Source: an uncultured Hungatella sp. (GTDB taxonomy: Bacteria; Bacillota; Clostridia; Lachnospirales; Lachnospiraceae). Taken from it: 64,000 nucleotides of DNA. The notes under the pieces were generated by a model, which did not search any database, was not told the origin of the DNA, and saw only the letters and a program-made list of their open reading frames with translations. A program made the position numbers and the translations under genes. This document shows positions 28,991 to 37,900 of this stretch, piece by piece. Numbering within the stretch: position 1 is the stretch's first letter; the number at the start of each line of letters is the position of its first letter. The DNA lies in assembly GCA_947066955.1 (NCBI GenBank), contig CAMTAF010000002.1, forward strand, positions 42,754-106,753, written 5' to 3'.

Positions 28991-30583
28991 ATGAAAAGCT
29001 ATATAAAAAGTTTGAGCCCCCCGGAATTGCTGACCGCAGTCCATGTGATCGTGGTTTTATTTGTGCTGCCATTGGCATTTCATCATGCCTATGCTGACAT
29101 TGGAATCACGAAATATTATGTTTACTGTGGGTCTGTGGCGATATTGGCTCCTGCGCTGATCCTGAGGCTGGTAAAAGACCATTCTTTGCCATCCTTTTTA
29201 AAAAGCTTGACCGCTGCGGAGAAAGCGCTCCTTGTATACTGGGCAGTGTCCGCTTTGTCCACACTGTTCTCGCCCTACAAATATGAGTCCTTCTGGGGGA
29301 ATGAGGGGCGGCTGTGCGGGCTGTTCCTCATCTCTCTCTACGCAATATCCTATTTTGTGATTACCCGCTGTTACAAGCCTAATCCCATATGTCTTAAGGC
29401 ATGCCTTTTGAGCAGCAGCATTGTATTTATTTTGGCAATTACAGACTTTTTTGACCTGAATCTGCTCCATTTTAAAGATAATATTGATCCGCTCCATGCC
29501 CCTATTTTTATCTCTACCATAGGAAATATCAATTTTTATGCAGGATATGGGGCTGTGATTCTGGGCTTATCCGCAGGTCTTTATACAACATGGCCGAAAA
29601 GGTCGGGGTCAGGTATCCGTTTTTTTCTCATGGTGCTGGCTTTTATCGGTCTGATCATAGGGAACAGCGATAATGCCTATCTGACCTTCGGCGTCCTGCT
29701 GGCGTTCCTTCCTTTATATCTTTTCCAGACCAGAAGGGGGATCCGGCGGTATTTGATGATGGTGTCAGCGCTTCTGTTCTCATTTATGGCAGTAAAGATG
29801 TGTGATCTCCTTTTTCCCGGCCATGTACTGGCGCCGGACGGACTTTTGAAGGTGATCGACCGCTGGGATGGATTTAACTATATCTGTCTGACCGTCTGGA
29901 TTATTACCGGGGTTATTTACTATATAGACTATAAAAAGGAACGGCAGGATGATAAGATGGGCGGAGCCATCCGGGTGATGTGGCTCATTTTCCTGGGCGC
30001 CGTGGCCATAGCGCTGCTGGATGTGCTGATTGACGCCAATCTTCTGGGACATGGGGACCACTATGGAAGCCTGAGCAACTATATTGTATTCAACAACGAT
30101 TGGGGAACTCACAGGGGATATATATGGCGCACTGCTATTGAAAATTATAAAAATTTTCCTTTGTTGCAGAAAATTTTGGGGCACGGGCCGGATACTTACG
30201 GGATTGTTTCGCTTTTTAATAACTTAAAAGAGAGCGCTGATCTGTATGGAGAATTATATGACAGTGTCCACAATGAATATCTGCAGTTTTTTGTCACCAT
30301 CGGCCCTATTGGGACAGCGGCTTACATTGCGTTCCTGGCTCTGTCTGTGAGGGATATGATCCGGTGCCGGTGCAGCACCTATGTGGTGGGGATTACTTTT
30401 GCTGTGCTGTGCTACTGCGGACAGGCAGTGGTCAACATCAATCAGACGGCCTCTACGTCCATCATGTGGACCCTTCTCGCCATGGGGATCGCTGAGTGCC
30501 GGAGAGCAGGCTGGAAAACGCCCCAGCCTGACCCCATACCAAAGAAAGGAGGCAGAACCTATGAAAAAAGGAAGACAGTCTAA
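28991..30583 (+). CDS. O-antigen ligase/polymerase (Wzy/WaaL-like) membrane protein
   Basis: Polytopic; SDNAYLTFGVLLAFLPLYLF, DWGTHRGYIWRTAIENYKNFPLLQKILGHGPDTYGIV, DSVHNEYLQFFVTIGPIG. Confidence 0.8.
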   Translation: MKSYIKSLSPPELLTAVHVIVVLFVLPLAFHHAYADIGITKYYVYCGSVAILAPALILRLVKDHSLPSFLKSLTAAEKALLVYWAVSALSTLFSPYKYESFWGNEGRLCGLFLISLYAISYFVITRCYKPNPICLKACLLSSSIVFILAITDFFDLNLLHFKDNIDPLHAPIFISTIGNINFYAGYGAVILGLSAGLYTTWPKRSGSGIRFFLMVLAFIGLIIGNSDNAYLTFGVLLAFLPLYLFQTRRGIRRYLMMVSALLFSFMAVKMCDLLFPGHVLAPDGLLKVIDRWDGFNYICLTVWIITGVIYYIDYKKERQDDKMGGAIRVMWLIFLGAVAIALLDVLIDANLLGHGDHYGSLSNYIVFNNDWGTHRGYIWRTAIENYKNFPLLQKILGHGPDTYGIVSLFNNLKESADLYGELYDSVHNEYLQFFVTIGPIGTAAYIAFLALSVRDMIRCRCSTYVVGITFAVLCYCGQAVVNINQTASTSIMWTLLAMGIAECRRAGWKTPQPDPIPKKGGRTYEKRKTV

Positions 30584-32237
30584 AATAGAGTTTATGCCCT
30601 TCCTGATGGCAGCCTATGTCATGATCACCCTATGCGGCATGCTCCTGGTATTTCACGACTTTTACTATGATATCCTGGAGACAAAGCGCACCTACTATAC
30701 CACCTGTACCGTGGTGATGCTGGTTCTCACAGGTATCTATATGTTTCTCATGGCAGACCCGGTGAAGGCCATGAAGAATAATAAAGGGAAAAAACTGCTT
30801 GAGATCATTTCCCTGGCAGATCTCTTTGTAATCCTGTGGGGAGTTGTCATTATCCTGTCAACAATTTTGTCCCCGGAAAAAAGGGCCGCCTTCCTGGGCA
30901 CCAGGGGGCGTTATACAGGGTGCAGGCTTCTCATCCTCTATGTTGCCGCCTATTTTTGTATCACCAGGTATTACCGGGCAAAGGAATGGCATATGGCTGT
31001 CTTTTTAGGAGCCGGAATGCTGATGTGCCTTTTTGGTATCACTGATTTTTTCGACATGGATCTGTTGGGATTTAAGGAGGAGATCAAGGAGATTCAGCGG
31101 TATATGTTTTCCTCCACCATCGGCAATATCAACACCTACACCTCCTGTGTGGCTATGGTTATGGCCTTTGCCGGAGTTATGTTCGCGGCTGCCGACAGCA
31201 CAAAGAAGGCTGCCGCATACGGAGTGTGCACCTTTATCTTCTTTTTTGCCCTGATCGTGGGGGAGAGCGATAACGCTTATCTCTCCCTGGCCGCCTTTTT
31301 TGGCCTTTTGCCCTTGTATCTGTTTCGGACAAGAACAGGGATCAAGCGGTATTTTGCCCTGATCGCCGGATTTTTTACAGCAGCAAAGGCGGTTTCTGTT
31401 CTTCAGACCACTATGGCCGACCAGGTCATCCCCATCAATGGCCTGTTTCAGGTCATCGGAAGCTACAGGAATCTGACCGCTGTGGTTCTGGCCTTGTGGT
31501 GTGTGACGGTGATTTGCTATCTGGCGGATTATTTTATAAGTAAACCTGCATACGCCTGGCCATCGGACGCGCCACTGTCTCATAAAAGTCCGGCGGGCGC
31601 ACCTGGTACACATGAATTAATGCCGCCTAATCAGCGGTGGGATTTTCAAAGTAAAAAAAGTCCCTCCCCGGCAGTGTCGCCCTGGCTTGTGAGAGGCTGG
31701 GTCGTGGTTTTGATTCTGGTGGTGCTGGTCGGCGCATATATGTTTTACGACGTAAATGTGGCAGGAAACGGAGAGAAATACGGCAGTCTTCAGCAATACC
31801 TGTGGTTTGATGACGAGTGGGGGACTCACAGGGGATATATTTGGAGGATCGCTATTGAGGATTATCAGAAATTTCCCCTGGCCCAGAAGATATTCGGGTA
31901 CGGGCCGGATACGTTCGGCATCGTTACCAGGGCCAACAATTATCCGGAGATGTTTGATCGGTATAACGAGACTTTTGACAGCGTACACAACGAGTATCTG
32001 CAGTACCTGGTGACCATCGGTCCCTTGGGACTGCTGGCTTATCTGGGAATCCACGGCGCTGTTATCTGGCAGGTGATAAAAGAGAAACTGAATCAGCCTG
32101 TGTGTGTGGCGGCGCTGTTTGCGGTGCTGTGCTATGCATTCCAGGCGGCGGTCAACATCAACCAGCCCATCGCGGCACCGGTGATGTGGACGCTTTTGGC
32201 TGTCAGTGTCAGTAGGGTGGGGGAAGAGACTGGTTAG
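30561..32237 (+). CDS. O-antigen ligase/polymerase-like protein, tandem paralogue
   Basis: Start trimmed to MKKGRQSKIEFMPFL with upstream AGGAGG; SDNAYLSLAAFFGLLPLYLFRTRTGIKRY, EWGTHRGYIWRIAIEDYQKFPLAQKIFGYGPDTFGIV. Confidence 0.8.
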   Translation: MKKGRQSKIEFMPFLMAAYVMITLCGMLLVFHDFYYDILETKRTYYTTCTVVMLVLTGIYMFLMADPVKAMKNNKGKKLLEIISLADLFVILWGVVIILSTILSPEKRAAFLGTRGRYTGCRLLILYVAAYFCITRYYRAKEWHMAVFLGAGMLMCLFGITDFFDMDLLGFKEEIKEIQRYMFSSTIGNINTYTSCVAMVMAFAGVMFAAADSTKKAAAYGVCTFIFFFALIVGESDNAYLSLAAFFGLLPLYLFRTRTGIKRYFALIAGFFTAAKAVSVLQTTMADQVIPINGLFQVIGSYRNLTAVVLALWCVTVICYLADYFISKPAYAWPSDAPLSHKSPAGAPGTHELMPPNQRWDFQSKKSPSPAVSPWLVRGWVVVLILVVLVGAYMFYDVNVAGNGEKYGSLQQYLWFDDEWGTHRGYIWRIAIEDYQKFPLAQKIFGYGPDTFGIVTRANNYPEMFDRYNETFDSVHNEYLQYLVTIGPLGLLAYLGIHGAVIWQVIKEKLNQPVCVAALFAVLCYAFQAAVNINQPIAAPVMWTLLAVSVSRVGEETG

Positions 32238-32739
32238 GGGAAGTGGCTTCGGATAAAAAATGATGCGTGGAAATTTTGACAATAGCTGGCCGAGGGGGTG
32301 GGGACTGAGGCTGGCTGTTGTTTTGTTGAAAAAGTGGATGATCTCCTTTACTCTGAGACAGGCACTGCGTCGTTTGCGTCAACTCTCATATGGTATCGTT
32401 TTTGTTGGAATCAGTGAGTTCCTTATAACCACTGACAGAGACGAGTAGTGATTGATTAAATTTAGCGCTGTTTATGAAACTGTCATGATTTCCCCAGATG
32501 AAATATTCTTTGCCTTTCAAGAGGGTAGATACGGTGACAAATTTTTAGCGTTATCTTTTCTCAACAGTTTCCCCATTGCAATCATTCCTCATTGATTATG
32601 AAGAAATCGCAAACATGCCCATGAAGCTATTCCCCATCCCTATTTGATATCCACCCTTACATTTTTGAAACAGAAAATTGTCCGCCACGCCCAGAGCCCT
32701 TCCTGTGACGCCGATCAGATGAATCAAGTTCTGATTCAG

Positions 32740-32776
32740 AAATGAAAAAAGGCAAGTGAGAATAAATCTCACCTGC
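32740..32776 (-). terminator. Rho-independent terminator of paralogue 4
   Basis: Reverse strand GGCAGGTGAGA-TTTAT-TCTCACTTGCC-TTTTTTC. Confidence 0.7.
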
Positions 32777-32799
32777 CCACAAGTAGTTTTGCCTATAAA

Positions 32800-34314
32800 T
32801 TAATCAGCGTTCTCTTCTTTGGTAATACGATAATTATCAACAGTATATTTAATACCATCAATCTTAACGGTACCTGCTTTCTTTACTTTACCGCTGGAGT
32901 TGACAATTACACGCTCATCAAGAGATAAGGTAGCATTTTTATCGCCTTTAATGTTTACCACTGTATCGCTATCAAAAGCAGCAATTCTGCTAAGTTCGAT
33001 GACTTCATAAGTATTGCCGTCCTCAGCGTCGACTCTCTCGCCAAATCCATCATACAGGATACCATCTGCGATATACATTCTGTAGGCGCTTCCGTCTTTC
33101 TGGAAATAATAATTATATGTGTCACCATCATAGACTACAGAGGTTTTGCCCTTTGCCATAGCGCCTTGGCCGGATCCGCTGTCCTTATTAAAGTAGTAAA
33201 CACCACCATCAAGATAAGCGCCACCAGTGCGGCTTACAGGTGCATAGAAAATAAATACACCAGTCTGCATCTCACCCTTGTTGTTAAATAAATAAGTTTT
33301 ACTCTTAATTACCTTGGTAGCTACACCAGTTAAAGTGTCTTTTTTCCAGGTCTCATTGTCTTTCTTGCGAATCTCTGTCTCAGCCATATCATATATTGGC
33401 TGATTATTTTTGTCTACGAGAATTTGTGTGTGAGAGCCATTTAAGTTAAAAGGAACACCCTTGCTGTCTAAGTAGTACCAATACTGATCTTCACCTTCTT
33501 CATCTGGATCATTAATCGGATAAGCATATACCCAGCCACTTTCTTGGGCACCATTATCAGCTTTATAACGAGCACTCTCATCAGTACTGATATCAATGTT
33601 AGTCGGTGTTCCTAATACCCACTTATCCTGCATTACACCATACTCATCAAATGCATAGTATTTACCACTGATGTATTTTCTGTCGTTTTTATATGCTTTA
33701 CCATTTGATGGTTTGAAATAGTACCACTCTTCATCATCATAGTCGTCGTTATCCTCAAGTTCTTCTTGTACTTCAAGATACTGCCAACCAGTATAGGCCC
33801 AGCCTTCGTTCTCATCGCCAAAGTAATACCATTCATCACCATAATTTTGCCAACCAGAACACATATAGCCGTTGTCATCGAACAAATATTTCTTGCCATT
33901 AACAGTCTTAACACCGTTAGTACCATTTGTATCTCTGTTGGCTTTGCCATTGGAACCAAAGTAATACCAAATAGTGGAGATATCATCATTTCCGCCGATT
34001 TCTTCATCTTCCTCATTATCAACGGAAATCCACTGATTGGTAACTCTCGCACCACTTGCATCTACATAGTACTTGTCGTCTCCATCCTCAATGATCGCGT
34101 TGGTAGCCATCTCACCATCTTCATTCAGATAGAAGTAACCAGATCCTGATTTTTTCCAGGTATCATATACCCTGTCCCCGCTGCTATCCAAATATACCCA
34201 TGTTCCATCCTCCTGTGTCCAGCCCTTAGCAGCTGCGAAGGAAGTCATGGAAGCGCCGATAGCCAACAGAGCAGCTGCAGACAGTACCGCAACTAATTTC
34301 GTTTGCTTTCTCAT
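32800..34314 (-). CDS. Secreted cell-wall-binding-repeat protein, paralogue 4 (inverted)
   Basis: MRKQTKLVAVLSAAALLAIGASMTSFAAAKGWTQEDGTWVYLDSSGDRVYDTWKK; same C-terminus. Confidence 0.88.
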   Translation of the reverse strand: MRKQTKLVAVLSAAALLAIGASMTSFAAAKGWTQEDGTWVYLDSSGDRVYDTWKKSGSGYFYLNEDGEMATNAIIEDGDDKYYVDASGARVTNQWISVDNEEDEEIGGNDDISTIWYYFGSNGKANRDTNGTNGVKTVNGKKYLFDDNGYMCSGWQNYGDEWYYFGDENEGWAYTGWQYLEVQEELEDNDDYDDEEWYYFKPSNGKAYKNDRKYISGKYYAFDEYGVMQDKWVLGTPTNIDISTDESARYKADNGAQESGWVYAYPINDPDEEGEDQYWYYLDSKGVPFNLNGSHTQILVDKNNQPIYDMAETEIRKKDNETWKKDTLTGVATKVIKSKTYLFNNKGEMQTGVFIFYAPVSRTGGAYLDGGVYYFNKDSGSGQGAMAKGKTSVVYDGDTYNYYFQKDGSAYRMYIADGILYDGFGERVDAEDGNTYEVIELSRIAAFDSDTVVNIKGDKNATLSLDERVIVNSSGKVKKAGTVKIDGIKYTVDNYRITKEENAD

Positions 34315-34374
34315 AATGAATGCACTCTCCTTTTTCCTTTTTTTGAACTCTCGTTTCCGAAAATTCCTTTTTGC

Positions 34375-34391
34375 ATTACGAGGTAATTATA
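34375..34391 (-). promoter_or_regulatory. Conserved TATAAT plus ATTACCTCGTAAT, copy 4
   Basis: Reverse strand GGAAGTATAATTACCTCGTAATG, 77 bp from the ATG; the TACGAAT array is not present upstream. Confidence 0.6.
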
Positions 34392-34706
34392 CTTCCTAAT
34401 ATGGAAATTATCAATACCTTTTTGATCTTTTTGGCATATTTTATAAATGCTTTATAAATCAGCGAGGCCTTTTTAAATCTCCGATTCGGAAATATCCTTT
34501 CCTCAATCACAACGATAGTATAATACACTTTGCAGAAAAATGCTATAACTTTTCTCTGTGCATTTTCTTACGTAAAACTTACGAAAACCCACTTTCCCCC
34601 TTGAATTGTACTTAAATTCATACAATCCCAGCGGTTGCTTTTCCTGCGCACTGTGCTATAATGTTCACATATTTAGATAATGTATTATTTTTGAACGGAG
34701 GCATCT

Positions 34707-36578
34707 ATGAACAGACATGCGCTGGTATGCAGAAATATATTGGAACACCCTGATATTACCCAGAGAGGGCTGGCGGAGGCCATGGATCTGTCCCTGGGGA
34801 CGGTAAATAAACTGGTGAAGGAATGTGCCCATGATCAGTTGATCCGGCTGATCGGGGAGGGGCGCTATGAAGTCACCCCCCTGGGCATGGAGCTTTTGGA
34901 GCAGTACCGGGTTGACGGGGCCGTGATCATCGCTGCCGGCTTTGGCTCCCGCTTTGTCCCTCTCACCTTTGAGACCCCCAAAGGCCTTCTGGAAGTCTTC
35001 GGAGAGCGGATGATCGAGAGACAGATCCGCCAGCTCCACCAGGCGGGGGTCACGGACATCACCATTGTGGTAGGGTATTTAAAGGAGAAGTTCGATTACC
35101 TCATTGACAAATACGGGGTAAAGCTTCTTTATAATAAGGAATATTCCGTAAAAAATACTCTGGCCACCATTTATCACGCCCGAAAAGTCCTGGAGGGACG
35201 CAACATGTATCTGCTTTCCTCCGACAACTGGATGCGGGAAAATATGTACCATACTTACGAGTGCGGCTCCTGGTATTCTTCTGTGTACAAAGAGGGCGAA
35301 ACTTCTGAGTGGTGTCTCTCTTTTAATAAGAAGGGAAAGATACAGCGGGTGGACATCGGGGGACGGGATTCCTGGGTCATGTACGGTCCCGTATTTCTGC
35401 GGAAGGAATGGTCCAGGTGGTTTCTGCCAGTGCTGGAGGCCTACTACCGGCTTCCCGGAACCGAGCAGTTTTACTGGGAGCGGGTTTATCTGGAGCTGGT
35501 AAATGGAACTGCCCGAAGACGGCTGGCTGAGGCGGGGATCTCGCAGATGGACGGCATCTCTGTAAAGGATCTGGACTCTGCCCCCCAGTTGGAGCTTTAC
35601 ATCAACCGCCAGGCTTCTGATCAGGTCTACGAGTTCGAAAACCTGGAGGAGCTGCGTCTTTTTGACTCCAAATACCAGAATCATTCAGACAACGCGGCCA
35701 TGGAGCTTGTAGCCCGCGTTTTACAGATCCCTGAGTCGGAGATCCGCAACATCACCTGTTTAAAGGCAGGAATGACCAACAAATCCTTTCTGTTTTCCGC
35801 TGCAGGGAAACGCTGCATCTGCCGGATTCCGGGCCCCGGTACGGAGCTGCTCATCAGCCGGAACCAGGAGGCCGCTATCTACGAGGCAGTAAAGCCTCTG
35901 GGTGTCACGGAGCATGTCCTCTATTTTAATAAGGAAAACGGATACAAAATCTCTGAGTTCTATGAGGGGGCCCGCAACGCTGATCCCGAAAGCAGGGAGG
36001 ATATGGCAAGGTGCATGAAGCTTTTAAAGCAGGTTCACCAGGCAGAGCTGACCGTGGATCATCGGTTTGACATACGGGAAAGGATTGGTTTTTATGAAGA
36101 CCTCTGTCAAAGCCGCGGCGGCATCCCCTTTGAGGATTACCCTGAGATCAAAAAACAGATGACAGAACTGATGGATGGCCTGGAACTTCTCGACCGGCCC
36201 TGCACCCTGTCCCATATTGACAGCGTTGCCGACAACTTTCTGTTTCTTCCCGACGGACAGCTCCGCCTCATTGACTGGGAGTACGCGGGAATGTGCGACC
36301 CCTTTATCGATGTGGCCATGTGCTGCATCTATTCCTACTATGATGAAGAGCAGAGCGACTGGCTGGCAGAGACCTACCTTGGCCGCGCCCCCGAGGATCA
36401 GGAGCTGGCGGTCATCTACTCCTACATGGCCCTGGGAGGTTTTCTCTGGGCACTCTGGGCTGTGTACAAAAGCGCGCTGGGCGAGGAATTTGGCGAATAC
36501 ACCCTTATCATGTACCGCTACGCCAAGCGGTACTATCAGAAAGTTAAAAAAATATTTCCATTTTTCTCTACCCCTTGA
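34707..36578 (+). CDS. Three-domain fusion: winged-helix + LicC-like nucleotidyltransferase + LicA-like choline/ethanolamine kinase
   Basis: ITQRGLAEAMDLSLGTVNKLVKE (wHTH); AVIIAAGFGSRFVPLTFETPKGLLEVFGERMIERQIRQL (NTP transferase); CTLSHIDSVADNFLFLPDGQLRLIDWEYAGMCDPFIDVA (choline kinase). Confidence 0.88.
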   Translation: MNRHALVCRNILEHPDITQRGLAEAMDLSLGTVNKLVKECAHDQLIRLIGEGRYEVTPLGMELLEQYRVDGAVIIAAGFGSRFVPLTFETPKGLLEVFGERMIERQIRQLHQAGVTDITIVVGYLKEKFDYLIDKYGVKLLYNKEYSVKNTLATIYHARKVLEGRNMYLLSSDNWMRENMYHTYECGSWYSSVYKEGETSEWCLSFNKKGKIQRVDIGGRDSWVMYGPVFLRKEWSRWFLPVLEAYYRLPGTEQFYWERVYLELVNGTARRRLAEAGISQMDGISVKDLDSAPQLELYINRQASDQVYEFENLEELRLFDSKYQNHSDNAAMELVARVLQIPESEIRNITCLKAGMTNKSFLFSAAGKRCICRIPGPGTELLISRNQEAAIYEAVKPLGVTEHVLYFNKENGYKISEFYEGARNADPESREDMARCMKLLKQVHQAELTVDHRFDIRERIGFYEDLCQSRGGIPFEDYPEIKKQMTELMDGLELLDRPCTLSHIDSVADNFLFLPDGQLRLIDWEYAGMCDPFIDVAMCCIYSYYDEEQSDWLAETYLGRAPEDQELAVIYSYMALGGFLWALWAVYKSALGEEFGEYTLIMYRYAKRYYQKVKKIFPFFSTP

Positions 36579-36700
36579 GGAACAGATGTGCTATACTGTA
36601 AAGAAGGCATACTTTATGGCGCGAAGCGCCCCGGCTCCGCAGGAGCATGAGTTACGGTATGCCCTTGGGTATACTATACAGATAAGGGGGACTTTAAACC

Positions 36701-37831
36701 TTGATACGGCAAAAACAGATCCGCGCCGTGGCGGCAGCGGGAATATTGGGACTTTTAACTCTGGCCCCTTCATCGGAGGCTCTGGCTGCCGGCTGGAGCA
36801 AAGCTGACGATACATGGGTATATTACGACGATAACGGTTCTCTGTACAAGGGTTGGATCCGAACTACCGACGGGTATTACTATCTGGACCTGACCACCGG
36901 CAAGATGACGGTAGGGTGGAAACAGATCAATAATAAATGGTATTATTTCAAATCCAATGGACTGATGGTTTCCAACACCTGGATCACGGACAACGGAAAA
37001 TTCTATTATCTTTTGGATGACGGAACTATGGTCACCGGATGGCTGAAGATCGGCAGCGACTATTATTATCTGAAAGCAGACGGCTCCATGGCTGTGGGCT
37101 GGCGGCCTATGGACGATACCTGGTACTATTTTGAGACCAACGGCAAGGTTGTTATGGGCTGGAAGCAGATCGGTGATTACTGGTACCATTTCGGTTCCGA
37201 TGCCAAGATGTCTACGGGCTGGCTGAAGCTGAACAACACTTACTACTATCTTGGCAGCGACGGCAAGATGCTGACCGGGTGGCTCAGCGACAGCACCAAC
37301 CGGTATTATATGGATCCCTCTAACGGCGCCATGACTACAGACTGGAAGCAGATCGACGGAAGCACCTACTATTTCAATGGTTCCGGCCACATGCAGACCG
37401 GGTGGGTGACCTTAAACGGCAATTATTATTACCTGGATCCCTCCAGCGGAAAGATGGCCGTCAGCACTACCTTGACCATCAACGGAGTTTCCTACACCTT
37501 CGGGGCCAACGGCGCCTACATTCAGGGGGGAAGCTCCTCCGCCGGCAACGGCAATACCACCGCCTCCTCAGGCGGTCCCACGGATCCTTCCGGCTCTGCT
37601 TCCACCGGAGCTCCGGGATCTTCGGGAAACAGTTCCGGAACCTCTTCTCAGGCACCTGGAGGAACTTCCCAGACGCCGGGGGGGGCCTCCCAGACACCGG
37701 GAGGAACTCAATCGCCTTCCGGGTCTTCTCAGGCGCCGGATCCCACACCTGGGTCGTCGTCTTCTCCAGGCGGTTCCTCCGGCGGTGGCCTTGTGGAGGG
37801 GCTTACGGGGGGGCCTGGAACTTATCGTTAA
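36701..37831 (+). CDS. Choline-binding-repeat protein with Ser/Gly/Pro-rich C-terminal tail
   Basis: Signal peptide; GWKQINNKWYYFKSNGLMV...GWLKIGSDYYYLKADGSMAVGW repeats; SSQAPGGTSQTPGGASQTPGG tail. TTG start. Confidence 0.83.
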   Translation: MIRQKQIRAVAAAGILGLLTLAPSSEALAAGWSKADDTWVYYDDNGSLYKGWIRTTDGYYYLDLTTGKMTVGWKQINNKWYYFKSNGLMVSNTWITDNGKFYYLLDDGTMVTGWLKIGSDYYYLKADGSMAVGWRPMDDTWYYFETNGKVVMGWKQIGDYWYHFGSDAKMSTGWLKLNNTYYYLGSDGKMLTGWLSDSTNRYYMDPSNGAMTTDWKQIDGSTYYFNGSGHMQTGWVTLNGNYYYLDPSSGKMAVSTTLTINGVSYTFGANGAYIQGGSSSAGNGNTTASSGGPTDPSGSASTGAPGSSGNSSGTSSQAPGGTSQTPGGASQTPGGTQSPSGSSQAPDPTPGSSSSPGGSSGGGLVEGLTGGPGTYR

Positions 37832-37837
37832 TGTAAA

Positions 37838-37880
37838 AAAACAGGCAGACGCGTTTTCACACGCGCCTGCCTGTTTCTTT
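37838..37880. terminator. Bidirectional terminator between convergent genes
   Basis: AAAAAAACAGGCAGACGCGTTTTCACACGCGCCTGCCTGTTTCTTTT. Confidence 0.7.
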
Positions 37881-37900
37881 TATACACACGGTTACCCTGC

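Noticed and set aside
32260-32460. Possible transposase remnant after the Wzy pair
   Set aside because: Short frame with no motif I could recognise; insufficient evidence.
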